Below are positions 44,612 to 54,308 of a stretch of 64,000 bases of DNA, piece by piece (the stretch's first letter is position 1; each line of letters opens with the position of its first letter). Below the pieces are notes generated by a model. That model was not told where the DNA came from, ran no database searches, and saw only the letters and a list, made by a program, of their open reading frames with translations. Source of the stretch: Halobacillus litoralis (GTDB lineage: Bacteria; Bacillota; Bacilli; Bacillales; Halobacillaceae). The stretch covers positions 62,001 through 126,000 of the forward strand of contig NZ_JAIVKN010000003.1 in assembly GCF_020524025.1 (NCBI RefSeq), in the 5' to 3' direction. The position numbers and the translations under genes were made by a program.

Positions 44612-44694
44612 GAGGTCACACTCCTTATTGACTTTTCCTGGATTATCAAACACAATCAAACTCAAAGAGCCTACCCGGAAGAGGTGAAGATCCT

Positions 44695-45441
44695 TTGGTG
44701 AAAACTTTGATCTATGCTCACAGAGGAGCGAGCAAACTGGCTCCTGAAAATACTATGCCCGCCTTTAAACTGGCCCGCAACGCTGGTGCTGATGGCATTG
44801 AAACAGATGTCCAGCTTACAAAAGACCACATCCCTGTTCTCATCCATGATGAAAACCTGAGACGAACAACAAACGGAAAAGGATTCGTACAAGACTATAC
44901 ATATGCCCAGCTGCGTCTCCTTGATGCAGGGAGCTGGTTTTCTTCTAAATTTTCTGATACCTGCATTGTATCATTGAACGAGTTTTTACGCTGGTTTCGT
45001 GACAAGCCTATGTTTCTCAACGTGGAACTGAAGACCAACGTCATTGAATACAAAAATATTGAGCAGATTGTCTATGATTCTCTCAAAAAGCACAATGTCT
45101 TAGATCGAACAGTTATTTCCAGCTTTAATTCTGATTCTCTTCTTCGTATGAAAGAAATAAACCCTTCTGTTGAGACCGCTTTTCTTACCTCTACAAAGAT
45201 GAGACGCCTGCCTCAGTATGCAAAGTCGATAGGAGCAGATGCTCTGCATGTTAAACATAGACTTCTTGATAAAAGACTTGTTAAACGCTGCCGCAAAGAG
45301 AAATTGGCTCTTAGAATCTATACCGTCAACAGGCCTGCCATGATGAAAAAATGCTACGACCTCGGTATAGATGCTCTATTCACTGATGTCCCCCACCAAG
45401 CGATCGAATATCGTACGCTGTGGGAAAAGGGGCAAAGATAA
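44695..45441 (+). CDS. Glycerophosphodiester phosphodiesterase
   Basis: 248 residues. The start is TTG 44695 or the next codon GTG, both behind GAAGAGGTG. The GDPD barrel shows Y-A-H-R-G-A-S (H9, R10), P-E-N-T, D-G-I-E-T-D-V-Q-L-T-K-D near 33-44 (metal ligands Glu36 and Asp38) and I-H-D-E near 50-53 (H51). No signal peptide, so it is a cytosolic form that releases glycerol-3-phosphate from glycerophosphodiesters. It is the first gene of a plus-strand run with a glycosyltransferase starting two bases after its stop. Confidence 0.92.
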   Translation: MVKTLIYAHRGASKLAPENTMPAFKLARNAGADGIETDVQLTKDHIPVLIHDENLRRTTNGKGFVQDYTYAQLRLLDAGSWFSSKFSDTCIVSLNEFLRWFRDKPMFLNVELKTNVIEYKNIEQIVYDSLKKHNVLDRTVISSFNSDSLLRMKEINPSVETAFLTSTKMRRLPQYAKSIGADALHVKHRLLDKRLVKRCRKEKLALRIYTVNRPAMMKKCYDLGIDALFTDVPHQAIEYRTLWEKGQR

Positions 45442-45442
45442 A

Positions 45443-46606
45443 ATGATCTTCTGGTTATACTCCATTCTCGCCCTTTTCTGGGGGATACTATTGGTGGATT
45501 TTTGGAGAGGGATGAAACGGATTCCTGACCTTGAATCTGTCACCCCTGTCCCTTATGATGATCAGATTTCCATTATCATTGCTGCTAAAGATGAAGAAAC
45601 ATCCATTCAAGATACGTTAAAATCACTCGTTGACCAAAAGGACGTTAAGGTAGAGATCGTGGCTGTGAATGACCGTTCTAAAGATCAAACAGGCCATATC
45701 ATTGAAAAGATGGCTGAAAAGCATGCGAATATTCACGCTGTACACATAGATAACCTTCCATCCGGGTGGTTAGGGAAAAATTACGCCCTTAACCGGGGGG
45801 CTGAGCAGGCCTCTGGCGGCTATCTTCTATTTACAGATGCCGATATACACTTTGAGCCCCGGGCCGCAGCCCGGGCTTTTACACTTATGAAGAATGAGGA
45901 GCTGAATCACCTTACTGCTGCCCCGGATTTAAAAGCCCGGTCGATGTTTTTACGCGGTTTACTATCGTATTTTCTTTTTGGATTCGGTTATTTGAAGCGT
46001 CCATGGACGGCTAACCAGGATAATAGAAAAGGCGGGATGGGGGTCGGTGCTTTTCAGCTTATTACTAAAGAGTGCTATGAAGCCATTGGAAAACATGAAT
46101 CTCTGCGTTTACGTCCGGATGATGATTTAGCCCTTGGCCAAAAAGTAAAGGCAGCAGGATACAAACAGCGTCTTGTTACGGCATTAAGAGACTTGTCTGT
46201 CGAATGGTACACTGATGTACCGGCTGCTTTACGAGGGTTTGAGAAGAATGCATTTGCAGGTCTTAACTACTCTATTCCACTAGCTCTCTTTGCTTTTTTC
46301 GGCGTACTTGTATCCCAATTCCTGCCCTTTATTTTTGTATTTCTGCCTGATGTTAAAATTCAAATGATTAGCTTAATAAATATCCTTTTGTTATTTTGTT
46401 TATATGTGTTAACTACACGTTCCTTTACGAATTACTCCAAGTGGCTGATTGCCGGACTGCCGGTTTTCGCACTGCTCTTTGTCTATATGTTAGCAAGAGC
46501 ATTACTCCTGACGTGGATTCGTGGAGGAATTGAGTGGCGGGGCACTACATATTCAATTAAGGAATTAAAGCACTTTTTCCAAGACTCCGAGGAGGACAAA
46601 TCATGA
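45443..46606 (+). CDS. Family 2 glycosyltransferase, membrane-bound
   Basis: 387 residues from the ATG at 45443 (AAAAGGGG upstream). One N-terminal membrane helix leads to a GT-A domain ([11 protein letters not shown] near 36-46, V-A-V-N-D-R-S near 70-76, F-T-D-A-D-I near 128-133 as the D-x-D metal site, and the L-R-P-D-D-D acceptor loop near 226-231). Three to four C-terminal helices follow. It resembles the HpnB/CrtQ-like group that glycosylates lipids. Position between GDPD and NamA genes does not reveal the acceptor. The stop overlaps the namA start (ATGA). Confidence 0.87.
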   Translation: MIFWLYSILALFWGILLVDFWRGMKRIPDLESVTPVPYDDQISIIIAAKDEETSIQDTLKSLVDQKDVKVEIVAVNDRSKDQTGHIIEKMAEKHANIHAVHIDNLPSGWLGKNYALNRGAEQASGGYLLFTDADIHFEPRAAARAFTLMKNEELNHLTAAPDLKARSMFLRGLLSYFLFGFGYLKRPWTANQDNRKGGMGVGAFQLITKECYEAIGKHESLRLRPDDDLALGQKVKAAGYKQRLVTALRDLSVEWYTDVPAALRGFEKNAFAGLNYSIPLALFAFFGVLVSQFLPFIFVFLPDVKIQMISLINILLLFCLYVLTTRSFTNYSKWLIAGLPVFALLFVYMLARALLLTWIRGGIEWRGTTYSIKELKHFFQDSEEDKS

Positions 46607-47619
46607 AACAACGGCTGTTTGAGCCTTATACAGTAAAAAACGTAACACTGAAAAATAAAATCGTCATGTCACCGATGTGCATGTACTCAGCGGACGACCA
46701 GGACGGTCATGCCCAGCTTTTTCACCTGGCCCATTACGAAAGCCGTGCAGCTGGACAAGTTGGATTGATCATTACAGAAGCTACTGCTGTCTTACCTGAA
46801 GGTAGAATTTCGCACGAGGATCTCGGTATTTGGAATGATGCTCATATTGAAGGGTTAAAAGATATCAATGATGCGATTCACCGCCACGGGGCAAAAGCAG
46901 GCATTCAGCTGGCCCATGCAGGACGAAAAGCCAATTTACGAGGCGAAATTTTCGCCCCAAGCGCTGAAGCTTTCAGCAGTTCGATGAACGTTCCAACTGA
47001 AATGACGGAAGACGATATTCACAGAACAATTGAAGCTTTCCGAAAAAGCGCCGCACGTTCTAAAAAAGCAGAGTTTGATATTGTCGAACTGCATGGAGCA
47101 CATGGCTACTTAATCAATCAGTTTCTATCTCCGCTTACCAATCACCGGACGGATAAGTACGGAGGATCCCGTGAAAAACGCTACCGTTTCCTAAAAGAAA
47201 CCATTACCGCTGTGAAGGAGGAATGGGATGGGCCATTATTTGTCCGTATTTCAGGTGAAGAATACCATGAGGACGGTAATACAATGGATGACTTTATTTT
47301 CTTCGCCAAAGAAATGAAAGCCCAGGGTGTGGATCTTATCGATGTCAGCTCAGGCGGTGTCGTACCTGCAGCCATCGAACCTTATCCAGGATACCAAGTG
47401 AAATTTGCTGAACAAATTAAAGCAGGCGCCCAGATTGACACCGGAGCTGTTGGTCTTATTACAAACGGGACTCAAGCAGAGGAAATATTGCAAAACGAAC
47501 GAGCTGATCTAATCTTTCTAGCCCGCGCCCTGCTTAGAAACCCATACTGGCCTAAACAGGCCGCCGACGAACTCGGCTACCCACTCGAAGGACCAAGACA
47601 ATACACAAGAGCCTGGTAA
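46603..47619 (+). CDS. namA: NADPH dehydrogenase NamA (old yellow enzyme, YqjM)
   Basis: 338 residues, the same length as B. subtilis YqjM. Diagnostic residues match: Cys26 and Tyr28 in S-P-M-C-M-Y-S, the substrate-binding His164 and His167 in H-G-A-H-G-Y, and the FMN phosphate region G-L-I-T-N-G near 285-290. It reduces the C=C bond of alpha,beta-unsaturated carbonyls and detoxifies nitro compounds and electrophiles using NADPH. Its start overlaps the glycosyltransferase stop by four bases. The terminal arginine (R-A-W) is the residue that reaches the neighbouring active site in YqjM. Confidence 0.95.
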   Translation: MKQRLFEPYTVKNVTLKNKIVMSPMCMYSADDQDGHAQLFHLAHYESRAAGQVGLIITEATAVLPEGRISHEDLGIWNDAHIEGLKDINDAIHRHGAKAGIQLAHAGRKANLRGEIFAPSAEAFSSSMNVPTEMTEDDIHRTIEAFRKSAARSKKAEFDIVELHGAHGYLINQFLSPLTNHRTDKYGGSREKRYRFLKETITAVKEEWDGPLFVRISGEEYHEDGNTMDDFIFFAKEMKAQGVDLIDVSSGGVVPAAIEPYPGYQVKFAEQIKAGAQIDTGAVGLITNGTQAEEILQNERADLIFLARALLRNPYWPKQAADELGYPLEGPRQYTRAW

Positions 47620-47622
47620 ATA

Positions 47623-47836
47623 GAAAAGCGTAAGAGCCCTGATAGACACGACAAGCATAAGACTAGCGATGCAGTGAAGTGCTCTTCTTTACGTAATCGA
47701 TTGACTTATGACCTCGAGTGGCTGGGCTCTGGAGCTGGACATGAGAAAAGCGTAAGAGCCCTGATAGACACGACAAGCATGAGACTAGCGATGCAGTGAA
47801 GTGCTCTTCTTTACGTAATCGACTGGCTTCTGATCT
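47623..47836. repeat. Two-unit direct repeat of a Bacillaceae dispersed-type element
   Basis: A 78-base unit beginning GAAAAGCGTAAGAGCCCTGA occurs at 47623-47700 and again at 47745-47822, with one difference (ATAAGAC versus ATGAGAC). Similarity continues weakly for about 14 bases after each. Within a unit AAGAGC and GCTCTT can pair. The 44-base spacer holds GGCTGGGCTCTGGAGCTGG-like sequence of a kind I associate with intergenic repeats in many Bacillus genomes. There is no coding capacity. It separates namA from rnz. Confidence 0.8.
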
Positions 47837-47849
47837 TAATAAGGAAGAG

Positions 47850-47879
47850 ACCTGCTGGATAAGCTCCAGCAGGTTTTTT
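47850..47879. terminator. Terminator before rnz
   Basis: ACCTGCTGGA pairs perfectly with TCCAGCAGGT around a five-base loop and ends in T5-6. It probably ends transcription from the GDPD-GT2-namA operon after the repeats. Confidence 0.88.
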
Positions 47880-47945
47880 CATACCATTTCAAGTGTGTTC
47901 TCAGTCGTCTGGTGGTATGATATTAGAAGTAGGAGAGTGTTTGCT

Positions 47946-48872
47946 ATGGAGTTATTTTTTTTAGGAACGGGATCAGGAGTCCCATCAAAAGAAAGAAATG
48001 TTTCATCCCTTGTCCTTCGTATGCTTGAAGAACGAGGAACGACATGGGTTTTTGACTGTGGAGAAGGAACGCAGCAACAAATCTTAAATACGAATATCCG
48101 TCCCCGGCGGATCGAAGCTATCTTCATCACCCACTTACACGGTGATCATATTTATGGTTTACCTGGACTATTAAGCAGCCGGTCTTTCCAAGGCGGCGAA
48201 ACTCCCGTAACCGTATACGGCCCCAGGGGTTTAAGGGAATACATTGATATTAGCCTCCGCATCAGCGGGACTCACTTAAGGTATCCTCTATATGTCGAAG
48301 AGGTTGAAGAAGGACAGCTGTTTGAAGATGAACAATTTATTGTAGAAGCAATTAAATTAAAGCATGGCCTCGAAAGCTATGGATATATTTTACAGGAAAA
48401 AGATAAATTGGGAGAACTACAGCCAGATAAACTAAAAGAACTTGGAATTAAACCCGGTCCTGTCTATCAGCAAATTAAAAACCAGAAGGAAACAAAGCTT
48501 GAAGATGGTCGGACAATACAGCGAAAAGATGTTCTTGGTCCTTCGAAAAAAGGCCGTAAAGTGGCTATTCTTGGAGATACACGCTACATACCTGAACTGG
48601 CAGATGCTCTTAAGAATGCCGACGTATTAGTACATGAAGGAACGTTTGCTGGCGAAGAGGAAGAAATGGCCTACGATTACTTTCATTCAACCGTAAAGCA
48701 GGCAGCTACATTAGCCAAGGACGCCGGCGCAGGAGAACTAATTCTTAATCACCTTTCTTCCCGCTATCAAGGTGAAGCCGTTGAACAGCTGTTGAAAGAG
48801 GCGCAAACCATTTTTCCGAACACCACCATTGCTCATGACTTTTATCAGCACCGCATTTTGCGAAATCACTAA
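47946..48872 (+). CDS. rnz: Ribonuclease Z
   Basis: 308 residues from the ATG at 47946 (TAGGAGAG upstream); the longer open frame upstream runs through the repeat and terminator and is rejected. Metallo-beta-lactamase tRNase [11 protein letters not shown] at the start, the zinc motif H63-L-H65-G-D67-H68, the flexible-arm region rich in Lys/Gly (about 160-205), L-G-D-T-R and the C-terminal L-N-H-L-S-S-R-Y with a metal His. It cleaves the 3' trailer of tRNA precursors. It is the yqjK orthologue by position near namA. An extended -10 (TGGTATGAT) lies just upstream. Confidence 0.95.
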   Translation: MELFFLGTGSGVPSKERNVSSLVLRMLEERGTTWVFDCGEGTQQQILNTNIRPRRIEAIFITHLHGDHIYGLPGLLSSRSFQGGETPVTVYGPRGLREYIDISLRISGTHLRYPLYVEEVEEGQLFEDEQFIVEAIKLKHGLESYGYILQEKDKLGELQPDKLKELGIKPGPVYQQIKNQKETKLEDGRTIQRKDVLGPSKKGRKVAILGDTRYIPELADALKNADVLVHEGTFAGEEEEMAYDYFHSTVKQAATLAKDAGAGELILNHLSSRYQGEAVEQLLKEAQTIFPNTTIAHDFYQHRILRNH

Positions 48873-48885
48873 GGAGGCTTCACGT

Positions 48886-50247
48886 ATGAATACCATTGTG
48901 GAAAAGCAAAAATCCTGGTTTAAAGAAGGACACACGAGAAGCTACACATTTCGAAAAGAGCAGCTGTTGAAAATGAAAAAGATGATGACAACTTTCGAAA
49001 AACCGATCATGAACGCCCTGAAATTTGATTTGAACAAATCAGAATATGAAGCGTATGCATCAGAAATCGCCTTTCTTAGAAGTGAAATCGATCATCACAT
49101 AAAGCAGTTAAAATCCTGGATGCAGCCGACAAAAGTTAAAACCCCTCTTACCCACACAGGCTCAAAGAATTTCATTCAAAAAGAACCTTATGGGACTGTT
49201 CTTGTTATCGCACCCTGGAATTATCCAATTCAGCTGTCCCTGGCTCCAGTGGTTGGCGCCATTGCCGCTGGAAATACGGTCATTCTCAAGCCATCCGAAC
49301 TGACCCCCACCGTATCCTGGGTGTTGAAAAAGATGATTGAGCAATATTTCCCTCCTCACCTTATCGCCGTTGTCGAAGGTGATAAAGAAGTGACACAGGA
49401 ACTTTTAGATCAACCACTTGATTATATTTTCTTTACTGGAAGTGTACCTGTCGGGAAGATCATAATGGAAAAAGCAGGCAGACAATTAATCCCTGTCACT
49501 CTTGAGCTTGGTGGAAAGAGTCCAACCATCGTTCATAAGGATGCGTCCATCGATCTTGCTGCCAAACGAATTGTCTGGGGGAAATTCACAAATGCCGGAC
49601 AAACCTGTATAGCACCGGATTATTTGTATGTGCACCATGAAGTGAAAGCAGAACTTATCCGGTCTATGAAAAAGTATATTCATGAATTTTACGGGGAAAA
49701 TCCACTGGAAAACCCAGACTATACCAAAATCGTCAATGAATCTCACTTTAACAGAATATCCTCTTACTTGGAATCTGGAATCACTGTAGAAGGTGGAACC
49801 ACTGACGAACAACAGCATAAAATTTCCCCCACTATTCTAGATCAAATCACCTGGTCAGATACCGTTATGCAGGATGAGATTTTCGGCCCGGTCCTTCCAG
49901 TTTTAACATACGACAATCTTGATGAAGTAATAGAACAGGTCAATAACCGTCCAAAACCGCTGGCTCTTTATTACTTTGGAGAGAACGAAAACGACCAACA
50001 GCACGTGTTACAAAACATTTCTTTCGGAGGGGGATGCATCAATGATACTCTTTATCACATTATCAATCCCCACCTTCCTTTTGGAGGCGTTGGCGAAAGT
50101 GGAATAGGAAACTATCATGGCTATGCAAGCTTTGAGACATTCACACATGAAAAGAGCATTACTAAGCAGACCACTAAATTCGATCAAAGCTTTCGTTATC
50201 CCAGTTCCTCATTCGGACTAGCCATGATGAAGCGCTTTTTCGGATAA
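48886..50247 (+). CDS. Aldehyde dehydrogenase (class 3/YwdH-like)
   Basis: 453 residues from the ATG at 48886, preceded by AAGGAGG. Catalytic Glu207 in L-E-L-G-G-K-S-P and Cys241 in N-A-G-Q-T-C are intact; A-P-W-N-Y-P near 109-114 carries the oxyanion Asn; F-T-G-S near 183 binds the cofactor. The short length and hydrophobic/basic C-terminus (M-M-K-R-F-F-G) match class 3-type enzymes (AldX/YwdH) that oxidise fatty or aromatic aldehydes. It starts 13 bases after rnz and is probably co-transcribed. Confidence 0.92.
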   Translation: MNTIVEKQKSWFKEGHTRSYTFRKEQLLKMKKMMTTFEKPIMNALKFDLNKSEYEAYASEIAFLRSEIDHHIKQLKSWMQPTKVKTPLTHTGSKNFIQKEPYGTVLVIAPWNYPIQLSLAPVVGAIAAGNTVILKPSELTPTVSWVLKKMIEQYFPPHLIAVVEGDKEVTQELLDQPLDYIFFTGSVPVGKIIMEKAGRQLIPVTLELGGKSPTIVHKDASIDLAAKRIVWGKFTNAGQTCIAPDYLYVHHEVKAELIRSMKKYIHEFYGENPLENPDYTKIVNESHFNRISSYLESGITVEGGTTDEQQHKISPTILDQITWSDTVMQDEIFGPVLPVLTYDNLDEVIEQVNNRPKPLALYYFGENENDQQHVLQNISFGGGCINDTLYHIINPHLPFGGVGESGIGNYHGYASFETFTHEKSITKQTTKFDQSFRYPSSSFGLAMMKRFFG

Positions 50248-50293
50248 ACAGACATTTGCTGTTTTTCCCAACCCAGACGCCTCATATATACCA

Positions 50294-50330
50294 AAAAGAC
50301 GTTTACGGCATGGCCGTAAACGTCTTTTTT
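50294..50330. terminator. Bidirectional terminator
   Basis: AAAAAGACGTTTACGG and CCGTAAACGTCTTTTT form a 16-pair stem with a five-base loop. It lies between the convergent aldehyde dehydrogenase and ABC permease genes; the permease stop overlaps its right edge. Confidence 0.9.
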
Positions 50331-52569
50331 AGTCCTGTTGTTTCTTTAGTGCATCTTGTAATGAGACTTGTTTGAGCTTTCGTTTTGATAAAGTTAAAGA
50401 AAGCCAATACGTAAGCATAATCACAACAAAGCCAAGGAGTACCATCCACCAGGAAACATCTGTCGGCAGGATAAAGCCGGTTTCTTCAACAACCGAGTTC
50501 ATCGTCTGCTCCAAACTTAAACCAGCGATAGGAATGGATACAAAATAGGAAAGGAATACGATAGGTGTATAGACATTTAAAACCAGTTTGGAAACCTCGC
50601 TATCATAATATCCCATGACTTTAAAAAGTGAAATCGATGGAGAATTTTCCTCCACTATTAAATTAGTTAGTAAGGTCAGAACAATTAGTCCGATAATTAC
50701 AGCAAACACCGACATTCCAAGGACAGAGGCTCTTGTTGCCCCTGATGTCGATTCAAAGCTTTCCATTGCCTTTTGCTTATCTTCTATTCGATAAATGTCA
50801 TCGGATTCTACCGGCTCCTCAGTCTGCCACACACCCGTATATGCATCCTGTGGGTAATTCAAAAAGTCATTCAGTTGACTCCTTGGGAGGTAAATGGTAT
50901 TCCCAATATAAAGGTCAGAAACGCCTGCAACCTTCACCGTAATTGTGTCGTCATTCCCAATTTCAAGGGTGAGCTCTTCCCCGCCTTCAACGCCTAATAC
51001 CGCCGCTAAAGGAGCACTAAGTACAGCGCCTTCCGATAACTTGGTATTCAACGGTTTTCCATCAGAAAGCAGCTGGATATATGGCGTATCCTTTTCCATT
51101 CCGTACGCAGTGATTTTTGTATCCTCGCCTTTTACTTTTATTTCATTCATTATAAATGGACTCGCTTCACCTGCGACCTTTTCTGTTTTTAGCGATTTGT
51201 AATACACGCCATACTCATAGGTCAGTATATCCTCATAAGTCTTTTCCACTACTTGATCCATACTATTAAAAGTAATAAACCCAAAAAGGAGAAGAATTGT
51301 TGAAAACATAACCCCTAAAAAGATGTATAAACTCCGCGTCTTGCTTCTTACCAATAAGCGCAGGCGGTAGCGGTGGATGAATCCGCCTCGGTTCATAAGT
51401 GGAAGGTTTTCCAGCCAGGATTTCTTACCGCCTGCCATTTCTTTCGGTCGAAGTAAAGTAAGAGGCTCTGCTTTTAGTGATTGATTAATCACTAAAGCTG
51501 TTAATAAGATCAAAAGAGAAAGAGGAATGACCAGTCCGATAACAAGAACGAAAGGCTCAAATTCAAACATTGAAAGTGCAGGTAAATTAAAATAGTTTGC
51601 ATAAATGTTGGATAAAGGAATTGATAACCCTGCACCAGCGAGGATACCCACGATCGTGCCAGTTAATCCAATAATCCAGGCATAACCTAGATAGTGCCGC
51701 AGCAATTCACCCTTTCTATAACCAAGCGCCATAAGCGTTCCGATTTCCTTTCGCTGCATATCCAACCGGCGCTTCATCAGCATAAGCACCATAGTGATGG
51801 AGAGGGCAAGAATGAAAAGAGGAAGCGTAGTGGTCATAGTCTTCGCTCCATCAATCTCTGACTCAACAAATTGAATCCGTGGATTGTCCCCTGCTTCAAC
51901 GTACTGAAGAAGTGTTGTTTCTGATTCAACAACCTCACGTAAACCTTTTGGTAAAACATCGTTTTTTGACCAACCTAAAATTTGGGACTGACCGCTTGTT
52001 TTTAACTGTTGAAGCGTTTCTTCTGAAGCGATCCCTATCCCGAATTTTTCAGCATCGCTCAGCAAGTCCGTCAGCTGACTCACCATATAAATATAGTCCG
52101 GAAGATAAACGAAGCCTGTTACTTCCGCCTTTAGGGACCCGATATCGATCTTATCGCCTACATGATAGCCATTTCTTTCAGCATAAACACGGGAGATAGC
52201 TATCTCCCCTTCCTCCTCTGGCACTGTACCTTCAGCTACGTAAGGAATATTCACCTGTTCTGTTTTTGAGAAAAGCCTTAATGTAGTTTCATCTAACGAA
52301 AGATCCTTGTATGTTCTTTGTTCTAATGTAATATCAAACTTATCTTCCCACGCAGACAACTGGTCATAACTTAATTTTTTTCCTGTTATGAAATGGAAGG
52401 ATTCCTGCTTATAATCAGAAGCAAAATGTTTATTCCTCTCTTCCAGCGTCGTTATCGCCATTGATAAAGAAATATAAAGCATAACCGCAAGTACGAGCAA
52501 AACGATTACTCCAGCATATTGGAATTTATTTTCCTTTAGCGTGCGAAAAATAGATTTCTTGAGAGTCAT
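50329..52569 (-). CDS. FtsX/MacB-like ABC transporter permease, duplicated core
   Basis: About 746 residues from the ATG at 52569, whose first bases overlap the ATPase stop (ATGA). An N-terminal helix (about 17-40) and a first extracytoplasmic domain are followed by three helices (about 245-375). Then comes a second half beginning with a helix near 418, a second external domain and three helices near 630-735. Both halves carry the FtsX pattern (L-M-A-L-G-Y-R-K-G-E-L in the first, F-K-V-M-G-Y-Y-D-S-E-V in the second). Such permeases export peptides or lipids or relay signals. There is no linked BceRS-type two-component system. Confidence 0.9.
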   Translation of the reverse strand: MTLKKSIFRTLKENKFQYAGVIVLLVLAVMLYISLSMAITTLEERNKHFASDYKQESFHFITGKKLSYDQLSAWEDKFDITLEQRTYKDLSLDETTLRLFSKTEQVNIPYVAEGTVPEEEGEIAISRVYAERNGYHVGDKIDIGSLKAEVTGFVYLPDYIYMVSQLTDLLSDAEKFGIGIASEETLQQLKTSGQSQILGWSKNDVLPKGLREVVESETTLLQYVEAGDNPRIQFVESEIDGAKTMTTTLPLFILALSITMVLMLMKRRLDMQRKEIGTLMALGYRKGELLRHYLGYAWIIGLTGTIVGILAGAGLSIPLSNIYANYFNLPALSMFEFEPFVLVIGLVIPLSLLILLTALVINQSLKAEPLTLLRPKEMAGGKKSWLENLPLMNRGGFIHRYRLRLLVRSKTRSLYIFLGVMFSTILLLFGFITFNSMDQVVEKTYEDILTYEYGVYYKSLKTEKVAGEASPFIMNEIKVKGEDTKITAYGMEKDTPYIQLLSDGKPLNTKLSEGAVLSAPLAAVLGVEGGEELTLEIGNDDTITVKVAGVSDLYIGNTIYLPRSQLNDFLNYPQDAYTGVWQTEEPVESDDIYRIEDKQKAMESFESTSGATRASVLGMSVFAVIIGLIVLTLLTNLIVEENSPSISLFKVMGYYDSEVSKLVLNVYTPIVFLSYFVSIPIAGLSLEQTMNSVVEETGFILPTDVSWWMVLLGFVVIMLTYWLSLTLSKRKLKQVSLQDALKKQQD

Positions 52570-53267
52570 GACCATGTCACCTTCTCAGGGTCCAAGGGGG
52601 TTTCATTATGAGATGATTCCACAATCTCTCCACTGCTCATACGGATCGCCATGTGTGCCATATCTCCGATTCCCTGATTGTGGGTTACAATCAATATCGT
52701 TGTCCCGTAGTGATCATTCACAAACTTAAGCAGCTTCAGAATGTTCTTCCCAGTCTCTTCATCCAATGCCCCCGTAGGTTCATCACATAATAAAAGCCGT
52801 GGATTTTTAATAAGGGCACGCGCAATAGCCACACGCTGCTGTTCTCCTCCGCTAAGCTGGTAGGGAAATTTATCTTTTTTATCCCACATTCCGACTTTTT
52901 GAAGGATATCCTCCATTTCTAGAGGGTTCTCACTTAACTCCTGCCCCACTTCCACATTCTCTTTGACTGTTAATGTGGGTATGAGATTGTATTGTTGGAA
53001 TATAAAACCAACGTTGTTTCTTCTGTATTCTGTCAGCTGTCGATCTTTCAAGTTTTCGAGGGTTCCATTATTCACTTGAATGGAACCTGAGTCATATCGG
53101 TCAATCCCGCCGATCACATTTAAGAGTGTTGACTTTCCCGAACCAGAAGGTCCAAGGATGGCAACAATCTTACTCACAGGAATCTCTATCGATGCTTGTT
53201 TTAACGCATAAATCGTTACTTCTCCACTTTGATAGGTTTTTGTTACTTTGTCCGTGAAGATCATCAT
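52566..53267 (-). CDS. ABC transporter ATP-binding protein, MacB/LolD type
   Basis: 233 residues. Walker [10 protein letters not shown] at 39-47, Q-loop in F-I-F-Q-Q-Y near 88-93, signature L-S-G-G-E-Q-Q-R near 138-145, Walker [13 protein letters not shown] near 157-168, and the H-loop V-T-H-N near 193-196. This is the short ATPase that pairs with FtsX-type permeases, and its stop overlaps the permease start. Together they form one complete transporter. Confidence 0.95.
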   Translation of the reverse strand: MMIFTDKVTKTYQSGEVTIYALKQASIEIPVSKIVAILGPSGSGKSTLLNVIGGIDRYDSGSIQVNNGTLENLKDRQLTEYRRNNVGFIFQQYNLIPTLTVKENVEVGQELSENPLEMEDILQKVGMWDKKDKFPYQLSGGEQQRVAIARALIKNPRLLLCDEPTGALDEETGKNILKLLKFVNDHYGTTILIVTHNQGIGDMAHMAIRMSSGEIVESSHNETPLDPEKVTWS

Positions 53268-53471
53268 CCCATCATCCTCATCAAAAGTTTTGTAATTTTA
53301 CCGAAAGTATATTTCATTTTCAGTGTACAATAACGCTTATAAAAGTCAACTTATTTTTGAACTCTATATATATATTCATTTCATTATTTGTTCATTCATT
53401 TGGCATCTTTCACCAGGTGTGATGCAGGTACAGGTCCGCTTTTCCTATCAATAAGAAAAACCCCAATATAC

Positions 53472-53513
53472 AAAAAAAGAAAACCCGGGCTGAGCTTACA
53501 GCTCTGCCCGGGT
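53472..53513 (-). terminator. Terminator of DUF3892 gene
   Basis: ACCCGGGC pairs with GCCCGGGT, with an inner GAGC/GCTC stem; the minus-strand transcript ends in TTTTCTTTTTTT. Confidence 0.85.
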
Positions 53514-53520
53514 CTTCTTC

Positions 53521-53745
53521 TTAAAATGATGGAAGGTTGTCCAAATTGTTGGATTGTATGCCATCTGGTTCACTGCGCAGATGGTCTTCTCCATCTTTGC
53601 CTCGAATTAAATTCACGTGTTCCAGTTCACCACTGCGCGCCATTTCATGTGCTTGTTTATAATCAACCACTTGTCCTGACGACAGCTGCATTTCAACAAT
53701 GCTACCTTGTCCGTTTTTCTTAACTGCGACAATTCGCTCTGGCAT
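53521..53745 (-). CDS. DUF3892 domain protein
   Basis: 74 residues from the ATG at 53745 (GAGGAGG upstream; an earlier in-frame start lacks a site). The entire protein is the DUF3892 domain: P-E-R-I-V-A-V-K-K-N-G at the start, V-E-M-Q-L-S-S-G-Q-V-V-D-Y near 17-29, A-H-E-M-A, G-K-D-G-E-D-H-L-R-S-E-P-D-G near 49-62, and the close N-L-D-N-L-P-S-F. It is a small soluble protein common in Bacilli, function unknown. It is monocistronic. Confidence 0.85.
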   Translation of the reverse strand: MPERIVAVKKNGQGSIVEMQLSSGQVVDYKQAHEMARSGELEHVNLIRGKDGEDHLRSEPDGIQSNNLDNLPSF

Positions 53746-53911
53746 AATTCTCAACCTCCTCACTCATTATTATCAACAGAAACCGAAGAACTATGAGTAC
53801 AAACCATAAACGATTTATGGTTCTATTACCATTAAATGAATAAATCGTGTTATATAAAAACAAGGATTTCACGATATATATTCATCTTGCTTTTAAACGT
53901 TAAAGTATAAT

Positions 53912-53942
53912 AAAAAAGGCAGCCTCACTTGGCTGCCTTTTC
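53912..53942 (-). terminator. Terminator of sspP
   Basis: AAAAGGCAGCC and GGCTGCCTTTT pair perfectly around six bases; the minus-strand transcript ends in T6. Confidence 0.88.
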
Positions 53943-53944
53943 TC

Positions 53945-54097
53945 TTACATATCGTGTGATGATTTTTGTTTTTGACGCGAATGTTTTGCGGTTTTCACTT
54001 TATGAGAACCTTTTGCCGGCTCGCCATACGCCTGCTTTGGTCCAAGAGGTAAATTCGGTTGTTCTTGCTGTTTCGGTCCCATGCGACGTCCACCCAT
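53945..54097 (-). CDS. sspP: Small acid-soluble spore protein P
   Basis: 50 residues; AAGGAGG nine bases before the ATG. Hydrophilic and basic. The C-terminus H-S-R-Q-K-Q-K-S-S-H-D-M closely follows the ending of B. subtilis SspP (H-T-R-Q-K-H-N-S-S-H-D-M), with a G-x-K-x-V-K-x-A lead-in, while the N-terminal half (M-G-G-R-R-M-G-P-K-Q-Q-E) is divergent. SspP is a minor SASP packed in the spore core and made in the forespore, so this indicates a spore former. A forespore promoter would be expected; I did not pin one down. Confidence 0.8.
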   Translation of the reverse strand: MGGRRMGPKQQEQPNLPLGPKQAYGEPAKGSHKVKTAKHSRQKQKSSHDM

Positions 54098-54118
54098 GAA
54101 AATCCGCCTCCTTGTTTC

Positions 54119-54247
54119 TTATCTTCGTTTACGTGCTTCCTCCGGTCCCTCCATCATGGTTGCACCCGGATAACTTAAGCGCTGATCACGATCGGATTGA
54201 ACCTTCCCTGAATTCTTCAGTTTCTTCTCCTGTCGATCTCTACCCAT
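54119..54247 (-). CDS. YpzI family small protein
   Basis: 42 residues; GGGAGG before the ATG. The sequence M-G-R-D-R-Q-E-K-K-L-K, then Q-S-D-R-D-Q-x-L-x-Y-P-G-A-T, and ending E-G-P-E-E-A-R-K, matches the YpzI family of small Bacillus proteins. Very hydrophilic, probably unstructured. The function is unknown; such proteins are often spore associated. It lies 21 bases upstream of sspP on the same strand and may be co-transcribed. Confidence 0.75.
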   Translation of the reverse strand: MGRDRQEKKLKNSGKVQSDRDQRLSYPGATMMEGPEEARKRR

Positions 54248-54308
54248 ATTAAAATGCCTCCCTTCATTGTCTAGTATGAAACATAAAGGAAGGACTCATG
54301 CCTGGAAA

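Noticed and set aside
47623-47836. Direct repeats considered as a CRISPR array
   Set aside because: There are only two units of 78 bases with one 44-base spacer, no regular spacing and no cas genes.
47796-47945. Possible N-terminal extension of ribonuclease Z
   Set aside because: It would run through a repeat unit and a strong terminator; RNase Z begins exactly at M-E-L-F-F-L-G-T-G.
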